A stretch of DNA of 64,000 nt from Maribacter aquivivus (GTDB lineage: Bacteria > Bacteroidota > Bacteroidia > Flavobacteriales > Flavobacteriaceae), in assembly GCF_900142175.1 (NCBI RefSeq), contig NZ_FQZX01000001.1:620001-684000 (forward strand). Direction: 5' to 3'. The translations under genes and the position numbers were made by a program. Positions 25,858-35,382 of this stretch are shown piece by piece (position 1 is the first letter of the stretch; each line of letters opens with the position of its first letter). The notes under the pieces are model-generated. The model made no database searches, was not told the origin of the DNA, and worked only from the letters and a program-made list of their open reading frames with translations.

Positions 25858-26994
25858 TTATGCCGTTGGTAAAGGTGGTGGTGTATTACCGCCTAAGAAA
25901 GATTTTAATTCTTCTACTTCTTTCAAAGCGGTCCAACTTGCCATTCCTTGTTTCCAAATAAGAGAATCCCTATTAATGGTCCTGCTTGCAAATAACTCCT
26001 TAAGCTTATCAAACGCAACAGGCCCTAACTGATGCCCATTTACTGCATAGAAATAAGTTACCTGCGTTGGCATTGGTGGTGGTGCCTGTGGCTGCTGTGC
26101 AGATTGCCCACCAAAAGGTTGCGTTGCCGGCTGACCCATTAAACCACCCATTTGTTGTGCTAATACAAAGCCCATACCCATACCCATACCGGCACCAGCG
26201 GTACCACCTTCATTTTTAGCTGCTAGCTCCATTGACTTTGCAGCTTTGAATTGGGCTAATTTGGTCATGTCCAACTTATCTAATCGGCTGTATTCGAAAA
26301 TTTCTTTCTTAAGTTCTTCCGGCATCGATACATTTTCGATGTAGAACTTCTCTAACTCAATACCAACCCTATTAAACTCTGGCTGCATTACCTCTTGGCA
26401 TGTTTCTGAAAGTTCACTGGTATTGGCAGCATATAATTCTATTGGCAAGTTAGCTTCACCTACTGTATCAGTAAAACGCGTAACTATTAAACTTTTTAAA
26501 TGTTCATTAACTTCATAATTCGTGAAGTTACCATCTGTACCCACCACATCTATAATAAACTTACCTGGATCATTAATTCTAAAACTATAGGTACCAAAAG
26601 CACGTATTTCTACTAAGCCAAATCTATCATCACTAAGTATAAATGGATTTTTAGTTCCCCATTTTTCATCGGTAAAAAGGTGTGTATTCACAAAATACAC
26701 CTCAGCTTTGAACGGACTGTCAAAACCGTATTTCCAACCTTTTAAGGTCGTTAATATGGGTAGATTTTGAGTGTTTAAAGTATAAGTGCCAGGTTTAAAA
26801 ACATCTGCTAATTGTCCTTCATTAATAAAAACTGCCGTTTGTCCTTCACGAACAATTAACTGTGCGTTGTTCTTTATCTCATTTTGATAACGCTCAAAAC
26901 GATGGACTATAGTATCGTTTGTAGTATCTAGCCATTCAATAATATCAATAAACTCATGGCTTAGTTTCTTCTTAATTTCATCAAATATACTCAT
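25858..26994 (-). CDS. SPFH-domain protein with C-terminal GYF_2 domain
   Basis: A 378-residue YdjI/virion-core-like protein. The SPFH core runs from INEGQLADVFKPGTYTLNTQ through LVEIRAFGTYSFRINDPGKF to VGIELEKFYIENVSMPEELK. It is followed by a Gly/Met/Gln/Pro-rich hinge (GTAGAGMGMGMGF) and a GYF_2-like domain (VTYFYAVNGHQLGPVAFDKL, then LIWKQGMASW), a protein-protein module. SPFH proteins build membrane microdomain scaffolds. I start it at MSIFDEIKK; the earlier in-frame start is a TTG. It leads an operon with the zinc-ribbon and phosphoesterase genes. Confidence 0.88.
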   Translation of the reverse strand: MSIFDEIKKKLSHEFIDIIEWLDTTNDTIVHRFERYQNEIKNNAQLIVREGQTAVFINEGQLADVFKPGTYTLNTQNLPILTTLKGWKYGFDSPFKAEVYFVNTHLFTDEKWGTKNPFILSDDRFGLVEIRAFGTYSFRINDPGKFIIDVVGTDGNFTNYEVNEHLKSLIVTRFTDTVGEANLPIELYAANTSELSETCQEVMQPEFNRVGIELEKFYIENVSMPEELKKEIFEYSRLDKLDMTKLAQFKAAKSMELAAKNEGGTAGAGMGMGMGFVLAQQMGGLMGQPATQPFGGQSAQQPQAPPPMPTQVTYFYAVNGHQLGPVAFDKLKELFASRTINRDSLIWKQGMASWTALKEVEELKSFLGGNTPPPLPTA

Positions 26995-27050
26995 GGTAAG
27001 TGTATGTTTTAAAATGTATAATATCAAGATATGCAATTCATGAACAGAGC

Positions 27051-27058
27051 CAAAATTA
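27051..27058 (-). promoter_or_regulatory. Putative SPFH operon -7 box (TAATTTTG)
   Basis: A perfect TAnnTTTG on the minus strand 57 bases upstream of the ATG at 26994. No clear -33 element checked at the right distance. Confidence 0.4.
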
Positions 27059-27180
27059 GCGGCATATTAATTCAAGAAAATAATCTACAAACTACAATAA
27101 TTTAATATTTCCTTAAGAATATTTAGGAAGTAGGTCCTTTTTCTAATTAACTTAGATTTCCTTATTTTTCTTTTAGAACT

Positions 27181-28125
27181 ATGAAAAAAGTATTTTGTAT
27201 TGGTGAATTGTTGATTGATTTCGTTGCTGAAAACCAAGGTAAAGATTTATCTAAAGCTAAAGAATTTTCTAAGAAAGCTGGTGGGGCACCTGCCAATGTT
27301 TCTTGCGCTATTAGTAAGCTTGGTGGCGAAAGTCTTTTTATTGGTTGCGTAGGTGATGACCCTTTTGGCACCTTTTTATTACGTATTCTTGAAAATGAAA
27401 AAGTAGATATTTCTTCAGCACAAAAAAGTGACACCTTTACTACTCTAGCATTTGTTTCTATTGATGCCGATGGAGAGCGAGATTTTGTTTTTAGCCGTGG
27501 TGCAGACAAAGAACTCACTTATGATTCATCTCTTAAATCTAGATTTGAAAATAACATATTGCATTTTGGTGCTGCTACTGCACTATTGGGCGGTTCATTA
27601 GAGGAGACGTATAACAGATATTTATTTGATGGAATCACTAAAAATGCCTTCATCAGTTTTGATCCAAACTACAGGGTAGACCTTTGGAAAAACAAAGAGG
27701 ATGTTTTTATTCGTAAATGCCATCCTTACATAGAAAAATCTCATTTATGTAAATTTAGTTTAGAGGAAGCACAACTTCTTTCTGGTAAGGATAATTTAGA
27801 TGAAGCATGTCAAGTTTTCCATGAAATGGGAACCCAAATTATTGTTATTACCCTAGGTAGTGAAGGCACATTACTAAGCACTGCTAATTTCAGTAAAACT
27901 ATACCAAGTATAAAAGTCACCCCTAAGGACACCACAGGTGCCGGAGACGCCTTTATTGGCTGTTTATTGCAACAAATCTCGCAACATTCTAAGTTTGAAA
28001 ACGTATTAGCAGACGAAAAATTATTAACCAATATGGTTGCCAGAGCTAATAAAGCTGGAGCAATTACAACTGAAAATTTTGGGGCAATTGAATCACTTCC
28101 TACTTTACAACAATTAGACTCTTAA
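27181..28125 (+). CDS. PfkB-family carbohydrate kinase, probable fructokinase
   Basis: A 314-residue cytosolic kinase. The N-terminal signature KKAGGAPANVSCAISKLGG and the C-terminal ATP/catalytic motif DTTGAGDAFIGCLL (Asp of GAGD as base) are complete. Fructokinase is inferred from the next gene, an amylosucrase, which releases fructose from sucrose; the start codon of that gene is one base after this stop, so the two are made together. A ribokinase-like sugar kinase of other specificity is possible without that context. Confidence 0.92.
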   Translation: MKKVFCIGELLIDFVAENQGKDLSKAKEFSKKAGGAPANVSCAISKLGGESLFIGCVGDDPFGTFLLRILENEKVDISSAQKSDTFTTLAFVSIDADGERDFVFSRGADKELTYDSSLKSRFENNILHFGAATALLGGSLEETYNRYLFDGITKNAFISFDPNYRVDLWKNKEDVFIRKCHPYIEKSHLCKFSLEEAQLLSGKDNLDEACQVFHEMGTQIIVITLGSEGTLLSTANFSKTIPSIKVTPKDTTGAGDAFIGCLLQQISQHSKFENVLADEKLLTNMVARANKAGAITTENFGAIESLPTLQQLDS

Positions 28126-28126
28126 A

Positions 28127-30067
28127 ATGAACCAAGCTGAATTACTAAGGTTATTGGCTGAAAGAGGTCAAAAGAAAAAAGGCGCAAATTCTTTAAGTTC
28201 TTTATTTGAGCAAAGACTAGCGACCAATCTTTCTCTTGTAAAGACTCAGTTTTTTTCATTGTACCAAGAAACAGAGCATAAAGCATATTTCTTTACACTT
28301 TTAGATACCTTAGACACACTTTTCAAAGACCGACCTACAGAACTTCAAAAGCAAGATATTGCGCGCTTAAATTCTGGAAACTGGTACCAGAGCGAACAAA
28401 TGGTAGGTATGCAGATGTATGTTGATCGCTTTAACAAAGACATTAACGGACTAAAAGATAAATTACCTTATTTCCAAGATTTAGGTGTCAATTTTCTTCA
28501 CCTAATGCCCATAACTACAAGACCTTCTGGTGAAAACGATGGTGGTTATGCTGTAAATAGCTATCATGAAATTGACCCTAAATACGGCACAAAAGAAGAT
28601 TTTACAACGTTTACCAAAAAAGCTCGAGATCATAACATGTTCTTAATGTTAGACTTCGTTGTCAACCATACTTCAGATGAGTTTATATGGGCAAAAAAAG
28701 CGAAAGAAGGTAGCCAGCACCATCAAAATTACTATTACACCTATTCTGACCGTCATATACCAGATGAGTTTGAAAAGACGCTGCCAGAAATATTTCCACA
28801 ATCAGCACCAGGAAATTTCACCTATAACCAAGAAATGGAGAAGTGGGTAATGACCTGCTTTAATAACTACCAATGGGATTTAAATTATAGAAACCCAGAA
28901 GTATTTATTGAAATGCTCGGTAATTTAATGTCTCTTGCAAATTTAGGCGTAGATGTTATCCGTTTTGATGCTCTTGCATTTCTATGGAAAAAGTTAGGAA
29001 CATCATCACAAAATCTTCCTGAAGCGCACACCCTTATTTCACTTTTTAGAATGTGCTTGCAAGTAATTGCACCAGGCGTTATTCTTTTGGCAGAAGCTAT
29101 TGTTGCCCCTAGAAATATTATAAAATATTTTGGCGAAGATACCACAGAAGGTAATGAGTGCGAAGTTGCATACAATGCCTCGCTAATGGCTTTATTATGG
29201 AATTCGATAGCCACTAAAAAAGCCAATTTATTGGTCAAGAGTGTCACGGAAATCCCAAATAAACCTAATGACGCTACCTGGATCAATTACATTCGATGCC
29301 ATGATGATATCGGACTTGGTTATGACGATGAATTTGTACGTGCAATAGGATCTGAACCTGCTGCTCACAAACAGTTTTTATTAAATTATTACTGTGGCAA
29401 ATTAGAATGGTCACCGGCAAAAGGGCTCATATTTATGTATAACCCTAAAAACGGTGATGGTAGAATTACCGGAAGTGCAGCATCTCTACTAGGATTAGAA
29501 ACTGCTCTAGAACAAAACAACAAGAATATAGTTGACTATGCTATCTCCAAAATTTTAATGATGCATGGTATTATTCTAACCTATGGTGGTATTCCTATGA
29601 TTTATGCAGGTGATGAAATAGGGACATTAAACGATTATAGCTACGAGCAGAATGAGGACCATGTTAATGATAATAGATGGGTAAATAGACCTATGCAAAA
29701 TTGGGGTGCTGTAGCTCAATTGAAAAAATCTGATGACAGTCCTTCCGCTATTATTTTCAACGGATTAAAGCATATGATTCGTCTAAGAAGGGAGCATAGA
29801 GCATTTGCAGACTCCAACGATATAAAAATTCACGGCTGCCCTAATCAACATATTTTTGCTTTCCAAAGAACCCATGAAGATGAAAGTGTTTGGGTACTGT
29901 CTAATTTTAATGAAGTTACCGAAACCTTAAATATTGGCTGGTTACTTTCTATAGGTATTCATGCAGGTGAAAATTCTATTGACCTACTTACCGGGAAAAC
30001 TTTTGAGCTTATCCATAATGAGTTGCCTATAAAGCCCTACGAGCAACTTTGGATTAAAAATATTTGA
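28127..30067 (+). CDS. Amylosucrase (GH13 subfamily 4)
   Basis: A 646-residue enzyme with no signal peptide, so cytoplasmic. It builds alpha-1,4-glucan from sucrose, releasing fructose, or splits sucrose. An N-terminal helical domain (about 1-85) precedes the (beta/alpha)8 barrel. Catalytic residues line up with Neisseria amylosucrase: nucleophile Asp281 (DVIRFDALAFLWKK), acid/base Glu323 (LLAEAIVAPRN) and His392-Asp393 (YIRCHDDIGLGY). DFVVNHTSDEF is GH13 region I. It follows fructokinase by one base. No sucrose transporter or regulator is adjacent. Confidence 0.93.
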   Translation: MNQAELLRLLAERGQKKKGANSLSSLFEQRLATNLSLVKTQFFSLYQETEHKAYFFTLLDTLDTLFKDRPTELQKQDIARLNSGNWYQSEQMVGMQMYVDRFNKDINGLKDKLPYFQDLGVNFLHLMPITTRPSGENDGGYAVNSYHEIDPKYGTKEDFTTFTKKARDHNMFLMLDFVVNHTSDEFIWAKKAKEGSQHHQNYYYTYSDRHIPDEFEKTLPEIFPQSAPGNFTYNQEMEKWVMTCFNNYQWDLNYRNPEVFIEMLGNLMSLANLGVDVIRFDALAFLWKKLGTSSQNLPEAHTLISLFRMCLQVIAPGVILLAEAIVAPRNIIKYFGEDTTEGNECEVAYNASLMALLWNSIATKKANLLVKSVTEIPNKPNDATWINYIRCHDDIGLGYDDEFVRAIGSEPAAHKQFLLNYYCGKLEWSPAKGLIFMYNPKNGDGRITGSAASLLGLETALEQNNKNIVDYAISKILMMHGIILTYGGIPMIYAGDEIGTLNDYSYEQNEDHVNDNRWVNRPMQNWGAVAQLKKSDDSPSAIIFNGLKHMIRLRREHRAFADSNDIKIHGCPNQHIFAFQRTHEDESVWVLSNFNEVTETLNIGWLLSIGIHAGENSIDLLTGKTFELIHNELPIKPYEQLWIKNI

Positions 30068-30086
30068 TTATTTCTTAAATTAAATA

Positions 30087-30437
30087 ATGAATGCATCTAT
30101 ACAAATAAGAGATAAACCTAAGGCATCTATTATTTTTGGTGAAGACCAGTTTGAGATAATTGATTCTAAAGATATTAGCAATAATGGATTTTATTTGTTC
30201 AATAAACTTCTAAATGTCGATATCATTGAGAAGAAAACGGACTGGTTCATTACGGTATTAAGTTTTATAGTAGATATTTTTACAGGAAGTGCATCGGGCA
30301 GCAATTATAAAAACAAAGCACACTTAAAAATTGACCTTGAAGATTGTAGTATAAAAATATGGCTTTCTAATGAAGATATTGATAAAGCCCACAAAGCAAA
30401 ACAAATGCTGAACGAAGGTATTTTAAATAAAACCTAG
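30087..30437 (+). CDS. Hypothetical protein
   Basis: A 116-residue soluble protein I cannot assign. It starts MNASIQIRDKPKASIIFGED and alternates short strands and helices (INNGFYLFNKLLN-like segment, then WFITVLSFIVDIFTGSASG, a hydrophobic stretch of about 17). It is 19 bases downstream of amylosucrase on the same strand, so it may be the third gene of that operon; no link to sugar use is visible. It converges on the AlbA_2 gene two bases away. Confidence 0.7.
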   Translation: MNASIQIRDKPKASIIFGEDQFEIIDSKDISNNGFYLFNKLLNVDIIEKKTDWFITVLSFIVDIFTGSASGSNYKNKAHLKIDLEDCSIKIWLSNEDIDKAHKAKQMLNEGILNKT

Positions 30438-30439
30438 TC

Positions 30440-31576
30440 CTAACTATACTTCACTTTTCTAAGTACACGAAGCGCTTCTTTGAGCGAAGCATTTATACCC
30501 GGGTATTTTGGCTTTAAAATCTGCCTAGCATTTTCCATTCGTTCCTTTGCTTCTTCAAATCCGTTGAGAAAGCATATTAAATATGAATCTGCTAAGTATC
30601 TCAATTGCTTTACTTCAGCAATAGTCAATTCCGTATTCTTTTTCGCCTTATCCACCAAAGCATTATTGCTCTTATAAATCTTTTTTAGCTCGTCTTCATT
30701 ATGAACCGGTGGCTCAAAAAGTAAATCGCTCGTAATTTGGTATGTGCCGTTTTCACTGAAATTTATCACCACCTTTTCTAAAGGATAGTACTTTTGTTTT
30801 GCGGCCAACCCAAGCTGCACATATTCAATGGTGGTAAATGAATCATTATTATATGTGATGGTAACTTCATCTAAATTAGAGTAGAACAATTTTACTTGCT
30901 CATTAATCAATTCAATATCGACCCTGTAGAAATATGTTTCTCCATTGACCACTTTTTTATTACCGGCCCAGCAGACTACAAATTGTTCTTTAAAGACTTT
31001 ATAATCGCTTTCTAAATCTTTATGCCTGTGGTTTATAAAGTCGATGACACCATCAAGGGTAAGCTCTATATTGTTTTTCGCATGCTGTTCAATAGTCGCG
31101 ACAGCCTCTGAGTTACTATCTTTAAGTTCAATATCAAAAACCTTAGGCAAGCTTATACTGCCCTCTCTAAAAAATACAGAACCACCATAATATTTCCAGA
31201 TGTTTTTTCTAAGTGAACAAATTTTACCGATAGATTTTATAGTCACCAAACCCACCACTTTACCTTCTGACAAATGTGGAAATGGAATATTCTCGTAAGA
31301 TATTAACGGAGGATTATCTAAATAGGCATTCACCAAATTTTGAATCTTACTATCATCAAAAAAATCTACACCTACTATTTTATTATCCTCATCTTCAACC
31401 CCAATAACAATGAAAGAATTATTCGCAGGATTGCTATTTGCCAATGCACAAACATGCTTTAAAAACTTACCCTTACCTTCTTTTTCTCCAATTGAAATAA
31501 ATCGCTTTTTATCGTAAAAACTATTCTCGTCGTTATGAGCGAGTAAGTTTTTTACCAAAAGGCGTTTATTAATCAT
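30440..31576 (-). CDS. AlbA_2 (Schlafen-like) domain ATP-binding protein
   Basis: A 378-residue protein. The AlbA_2/Schlafen N-terminal domain is at about 15-145: a conserved ISIGEKEGKGKFLKHVCALAN, then NNSFIVIGVEDEDNKIVGV and GLVTIKSIGKICSLRKN, with YYGGSVFFREGSIS closing the fold. The remaining half is unassigned and helical at the end. AlbA_2 proteins occur as putative transcription regulators and as parts of defence systems; nothing around it points to defence. It is upstream-facing toward, and separate from, the SDR gene. Confidence 0.82.
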   Translation of the reverse strand: MINKRLLVKNLLAHNDENSFYDKKRFISIGEKEGKGKFLKHVCALANSNPANNSFIVIGVEDEDNKIVGVDFFDDSKIQNLVNAYLDNPPLISYENIPFPHLSEGKVVGLVTIKSIGKICSLRKNIWKYYGGSVFFREGSISLPKVFDIELKDSNSEAVATIEQHAKNNIELTLDGVIDFINHRHKDLESDYKVFKEQFVVCWAGNKKVVNGETYFYRVDIELINEQVKLFYSNLDEVTITYNNDSFTTIEYVQLGLAAKQKYYPLEKVVINFSENGTYQITSDLLFEPPVHNEDELKKIYKSNNALVDKAKKNTELTIAEVKQLRYLADSYLICFLNGFEEAKERMENARQILKPKYPGINASLKEALRVLRKVKYS

Positions 31577-31632
31577 AAGTTATAATTTTGGCTTTTGGCT
31601 TTAAAGATTTTATTCTAAAATCTTTTCATATT

Positions 31633-32385
31633 TTAATTTTTATCTACAATAGTTGAAGAAGCTTGTGCTGTTGGCATTACTACCAAATCGGCAATATTTA
31701 CATGGTATGGTCTAGTAATGACAAAATGAATGATATCTGCGATATCTTCTGGTTTTAAGGGTTGAAATCCTTTATACACATTCTCGGCTCTATCCTCATC
31801 GCCCTTAAAGCGAACATTACTGAACTCGGTTTCTACCAACCCTGGGTTTACCGCACCAACACGAACACCTGTGCCGTTTAAATCTATTCGCATTCCTTGG
31901 TTTATAGCATCTACCGCATGTTTACTTGCGCAATACACATTACCTTTTGGGTATACTTCTTTACCGGCTGTAGAACCAATATTGATAATATGACCAGATT
32001 TTCGAGCCACCATTTGAGGAATTATTGCCTTTGAAACATACAACAACCCCTTCACATTAATATCTAACATGGCATCCCAATCATCTACATTACCATCTTG
32101 AATGGTATCCATTCCATGAGCATTACCTGCATTATTGATTAAAATATCTATTTGGGAAAATTCTTTTGGCAACAAATCAACTGCTTCTTGAACAGCTTCT
32201 TTATTACGGATATCAAAATTTAAAGTGTGCACTTGCACCTCTTTACCAAGCTCTTCTTTTAAAGCATCTAACCGATCTTGACGACGACCGCACAAGACCA
32301 AATTAATTCCGTTTAATGCAAATTGAATTGCTGTTGATTTCCCAATACCACTGGTAGCTCCTGTAATAAATGCTGTTTTCGTCAT
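31633..32385 (-). CDS. Short-chain dehydrogenase/reductase, YdfG-like
   Basis: A 250-residue cytosolic NAD(P)-dependent oxidoreductase. TGATSGIGKS (8-17) is the cofactor loop, NNAG (84-87) is the second motif, and the catalytic triad is Ser138, Tyr151 and Lys155 (NVYCASKHAVDA). Length and sequence style match YdfG-type 3-hydroxy acid dehydrogenases, which oxidise L-allo-threonine and serine; this specificity is an inference. It follows the aldo-keto reductase gene with a 12-base gap, so they are likely co-transcribed. Confidence 0.9.
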   Translation of the reverse strand: MTKTAFITGATSGIGKSTAIQFALNGINLVLCGRRQDRLDALKEELGKEVQVHTLNFDIRNKEAVQEAVDLLPKEFSQIDILINNAGNAHGMDTIQDGNVDDWDAMLDINVKGLLYVSKAIIPQMVARKSGHIINIGSTAGKEVYPKGNVYCASKHAVDAINQGMRIDLNGTGVRVGAVNPGLVETEFSNVRFKGDEDRAENVYKGFQPLKPEDIADIIHFVITRPYHVNIADLVVMPTAQASSTIVDKN

Positions 32386-32397
32386 TTTATATTTTAA

Positions 32398-33261
32398 TTA
32401 TGCAACTTCATGTCCTTCGTTAGCTTCTAGCAAGATAAACCAATCTTGTACATCCATATCAATTGAAACGGCATCCATTGCCATTTTTAAACGCTTAGGC
32501 GTAGCCGTGCCTACCACAGGGTGAATGTTAGAAGGATGTTTTAAGATCCAAGCCAATAAAAGCTGGTCTTCTGTTGCATCATACTTTTTAGTGAAAGCTG
32601 CCAATACTTTTTTAATCCTTGCATTTGCCTTAGACTCTTGTCTAAAATAATTACCAAGCGGACTCCAGCTCATTGCAAGCCTATCAAACGCAATACAATC
32701 ATCTAAAGTACCATCGTTCATTACTGTGTTAGAGGACAATGAAAACTCAACTTGATTCGCCTCAACTTGAATTTCCTTTTCTATAAGTTGAATTTGAGAC
32801 GGCGTAAAATTTGACACTCCAAATTGCCTGATTTTTCCATCATCCTTCAATTTATCTATAGCTTCGGCAATTTCTGAAGGGTTCATCAATGGGCTTGGTC
32901 TATGTAACAAAAGCATATCTAAATGATCTGTTTGTAGCATTTTCAAAGACCGCTCTACTGATGATATAATGTAGTCTTTATCATATTGATAGTGCTTAAC
33001 CCTATTCTTTCTTTCCTTAACATTGAACTGAATACCACATTTGCTGATCAATTGAATATCCTCTCTTTTGATAGCACTTTTTTTAAATGCTTTACCAAAA
33101 TCTTCTTCATTGGTATAATCACCATAAATATCAGCATGATCAAAAGTGGTAATATTATTTTCTAAACAATGATTCATCAATGAAATCATCTCGGTGGTAG
33201 AATGTTGTTTTCCCCATTTACCCCAAGTCATTGTACCTGCAATTATTCTAGAATATTTCAA
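32398..33261 (-). CDS. Aldo/keto reductase, YdhF-like
   Basis: A 287-residue NADPH-dependent reductase with a TIM barrel. The catalytic Asp41 and Tyr46 are in FDHADIYGDY, the lysine in LISKCG and the histidine in LLLHRPSP, and FGVSNFTPSQI and HPVVGTATPKRL form the cofactor side. The substrate is unknown; YdhF-type enzymes reduce various carbonyls. It is the first gene of a two-gene unit with the SDR and diverges from the Bat operon across 171 bases. Confidence 0.91.
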   Translation of the reverse strand: MKYSRIIAGTMTWGKWGKQHSTTEMISLMNHCLENNITTFDHADIYGDYTNEEDFGKAFKKSAIKREDIQLISKCGIQFNVKERKNRVKHYQYDKDYIISSVERSLKMLQTDHLDMLLLHRPSPLMNPSEIAEAIDKLKDDGKIRQFGVSNFTPSQIQLIEKEIQVEANQVEFSLSSNTVMNDGTLDDCIAFDRLAMSWSPLGNYFRQESKANARIKKVLAAFTKKYDATEDQLLLAWILKHPSNIHPVVGTATPKRLKMAMDAVSIDMDVQDWFILLEANEGHEVA

Positions 33262-33432
33262 CGTATTGTTATTTGATTAATGAAATTAAAAAGAAATCCC
33301 TTAAAACCTTCATAAAAATATGGGGTTTTCCATTTTTTTAACCTATCATTAACAGGGACTGAGTGAATAAATTTTCAATTTGCATAACTGTTAAAATTAG
33401 AAGCCTTAACAATCAATAATATATAGTTTTAA

Positions 33433-34434
33433 ATGGAAGAAAATACTTCAATTGACATTAGTGCTGTTAATGAGAAAATAGCAAAAGAAAGCGCTTTTAT
33501 CGATTTACTGATGCTTGAAATGAATAAGGTAATCGTTGGCCAGAAATATATGGTTGAACGATTATTAATTGGACTTTTAGGACAAGGTCATATTTTGCTA
33601 GAAGGTGTACCCGGTTTAGCAAAAACCTTGGCGATAAACACACTTTCAAAAGCTGTTAAAGGTAGTTTTAGTAGAATACAATTTACACCAGATTTGCTTC
33701 CTGCAGATGTTGTTGGTACAATGATCTACAATATGAAACTAAATGATTTTTCTATTAAGAAAGGTCCAATTTTCGCAAATTTCGTTCTTGCAGATGAGAT
33801 TAACCGTGCACCTGCTAAAGTACAATCTGCTTTACTGGAGGCTATGCAAGAGAAGCAAGTGACCATTGGTGACGAAACTTTTATTCTTGACAAGCCCTTC
33901 TTAGTAATGGCAACCCAAAACCCAGTTGAGCAAGAAGGTACGTACCCGTTACCTGAAGCGCAAATTGACCGTTTTATGCTGAAGACTGTTATTGATTATC
34001 CAAAAATCAATGAAGAGCAGTTAATTATGCGTCAGAATTTATTGGGTAATTATGAGACCGTAAACGCTGTTGTATCCATAGAACAAATACTAAGTTCACA
34101 AAAAGCAGTACGTGAAGTATACATGGACGAAAAGATCGAGAAATATATTCTTGATATTGTTTTCGCCACTAGATATCCTGAAAAATATAATTTAGAAAGT
34201 TTAAAACCTTTAATCAGTTTTGGTGCCTCGCCAAGGGGAAGTATCAACTTAGGTGTCGCTGCAAAATGTTATGCTTTTATAAAAAGAAGAGGTTATGTTG
34301 TTCCTGAAGATGTACGAGCTATTGTACACGATGTTTTAAGACATAGAATAGGAATAACTTACGAGGCTGAAGCCGAAAACATTACCTCTGTTGATATCAT
34401 CAACAAAATTGTAAACGAGATAGAAGTACCTTAA
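33433..34434 (+). CDS. MoxR-family AAA+ ATPase
   Basis: A 333-residue chaperone-like ATPase. Walker A is EGVPGLAKT (57-65), Walker B is LADEINRAP (Asp121, Glu122), and sensor motif ATQNPVEQEGTYPLPEAQIDR follows, the MoxR signature. MoxR proteins act with DUF58 and VWA proteins to mature or assemble complexes. It opens the Bat operon, with 76 bases to the DUF58 gene; the later genes are packed or overlapping. Confidence 0.95.
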   Translation: MEENTSIDISAVNEKIAKESAFIDLLMLEMNKVIVGQKYMVERLLIGLLGQGHILLEGVPGLAKTLAINTLSKAVKGSFSRIQFTPDLLPADVVGTMIYNMKLNDFSIKKGPIFANFVLADEINRAPAKVQSALLEAMQEKQVTIGDETFILDKPFLVMATQNPVEQEGTYPLPEAQIDRFMLKTVIDYPKINEEQLIMRQNLLGNYETVNAVVSIEQILSSQKAVREVYMDEKIEKYILDIVFATRYPEKYNLESLKPLISFGASPRGSINLGVAAKCYAFIKRRGYVVPEDVRAIVHDVLRHRIGITYEAEAENITSVDIINKIVNEIEVP

Positions 34435-34510
34435 ACTAGTTATGGTATTTGGTAAATAATGCCGAATATGATACACTGCTAACGGAGACTGTAAACTGTT
34501 TACTTAAAAA

Positions 34511-35377
34511 ATGGATACCAAAGAGCTACTCAAAAAAGTACGAAAAATTGAAATAAAGACGAGACGTCTTTCTGACCATATGTTTGGTGGGGAATACCAC
34601 TCTACCTTTAAGGGTCGTGGTATGACTTTCAGCGAAGTAAGACAGTATCAATTTGGTGATGATGTAAGAAATATTGATTGGAACGTTACCGCCCGTTATA
34701 ATGAACCTTACATAAAGGTTTTTGAAGAGGAACGAGAATTGACCATGATGTTGATGGTAGATATTAGCGGATCTGAACTATTTGGTACTACCAATCAATT
34801 TAAAAATGAAATCGTTACTGAAATATCGGCAACATTAGCTTTTAGTGCACTACAAAATAATGATAAGGTGGGTGTTATATTGTTCTCTGATCAAATAGAA
34901 CTTTTTATTCCGCCAAAAAAAGGAAAAACACACGTTTTACGCATTATTAGAGAATTGATAGAATTTAAGCCTAAAAGTAACAAGACAGATATTGCACAGG
35001 CATTAAAATTCTTGAGCAGTATCATGAAAAAGAAAGCTATCGTTTTTGTTCTTTCAGATTTTATTGATGAAGGATATGAAAAGACTTTGAAGATTACAGG
35101 TAATAAGCACGATGTAACAGGTATTCGCATTTATGATGAACGTGAAGAAACCATTCCAAATATAGGCATGGTCCAAGTTGAAGATACAGAGACCGGTAAA
35201 TTACAATTGGTGAATACCAAATCTAAAAAAGTACGTAACGCTTATGCTACATATAATAGAGAACGTGTTGCTTATTTTAAAGAATCGTTTACCAAAGCTG
35301 GTTGCGGAGTTTTAGATTGCAGGGTAGATGAAAGCTATGTAAAAAAATTATTGGGCTATTTTAAACGAAGAGGTTGA
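34511..35377 (+). CDS. DUF58 domain protein with VWA-like fold
   Basis: A 288-residue cytosolic protein. Its DUF58 core GMTFSEVRQYQFGDDVRNID and WNVTARYNEPYIKVFEEERE is complete, and it carries a VWA-type metal site, D84-I-S86-G-S88 (LMVDISGSEL), with VFVLSDFIDEG later. It is the usual partner of MoxR. The next gene overlaps its end only if a TTG start is used; the ATG at 35383 leaves a five-base gap. Confidence 0.92.
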   Translation: MDTKELLKKVRKIEIKTRRLSDHMFGGEYHSTFKGRGMTFSEVRQYQFGDDVRNIDWNVTARYNEPYIKVFEEERELTMMLMVDISGSELFGTTNQFKNEIVTEISATLAFSALQNNDKVGVILFSDQIELFIPPKKGKTHVLRIIRELIEFKPKSNKTDIAQALKFLSSIMKKKAIVFVLSDFIDEGYEKTLKITGNKHDVTGIRIYDEREETIPNIGMVQVEDTETGKLQLVNTKSKKVRNAYATYNRERVAYFKESFTKAGCGVLDCRVDESYVKKLLGYFKRRG

Positions 35378-35382
35378 TACGA

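Noticed and set aside
30440..31576. AlbA_2/Schlafen-like protein as part of a defence island.
   Set aside because: Neighbours are metabolic genes (amylosucrase, SDR, aldo-keto reductase); there is no nuclease, toxin or methylase nearby.
35374..35382. TTG start for the Bat operon middle protein, overlapping the DUF58 stop.
   Set aside because: The ATG at 35383 gives a cleaner signal peptide and a normal five-base gap to the previous stop.
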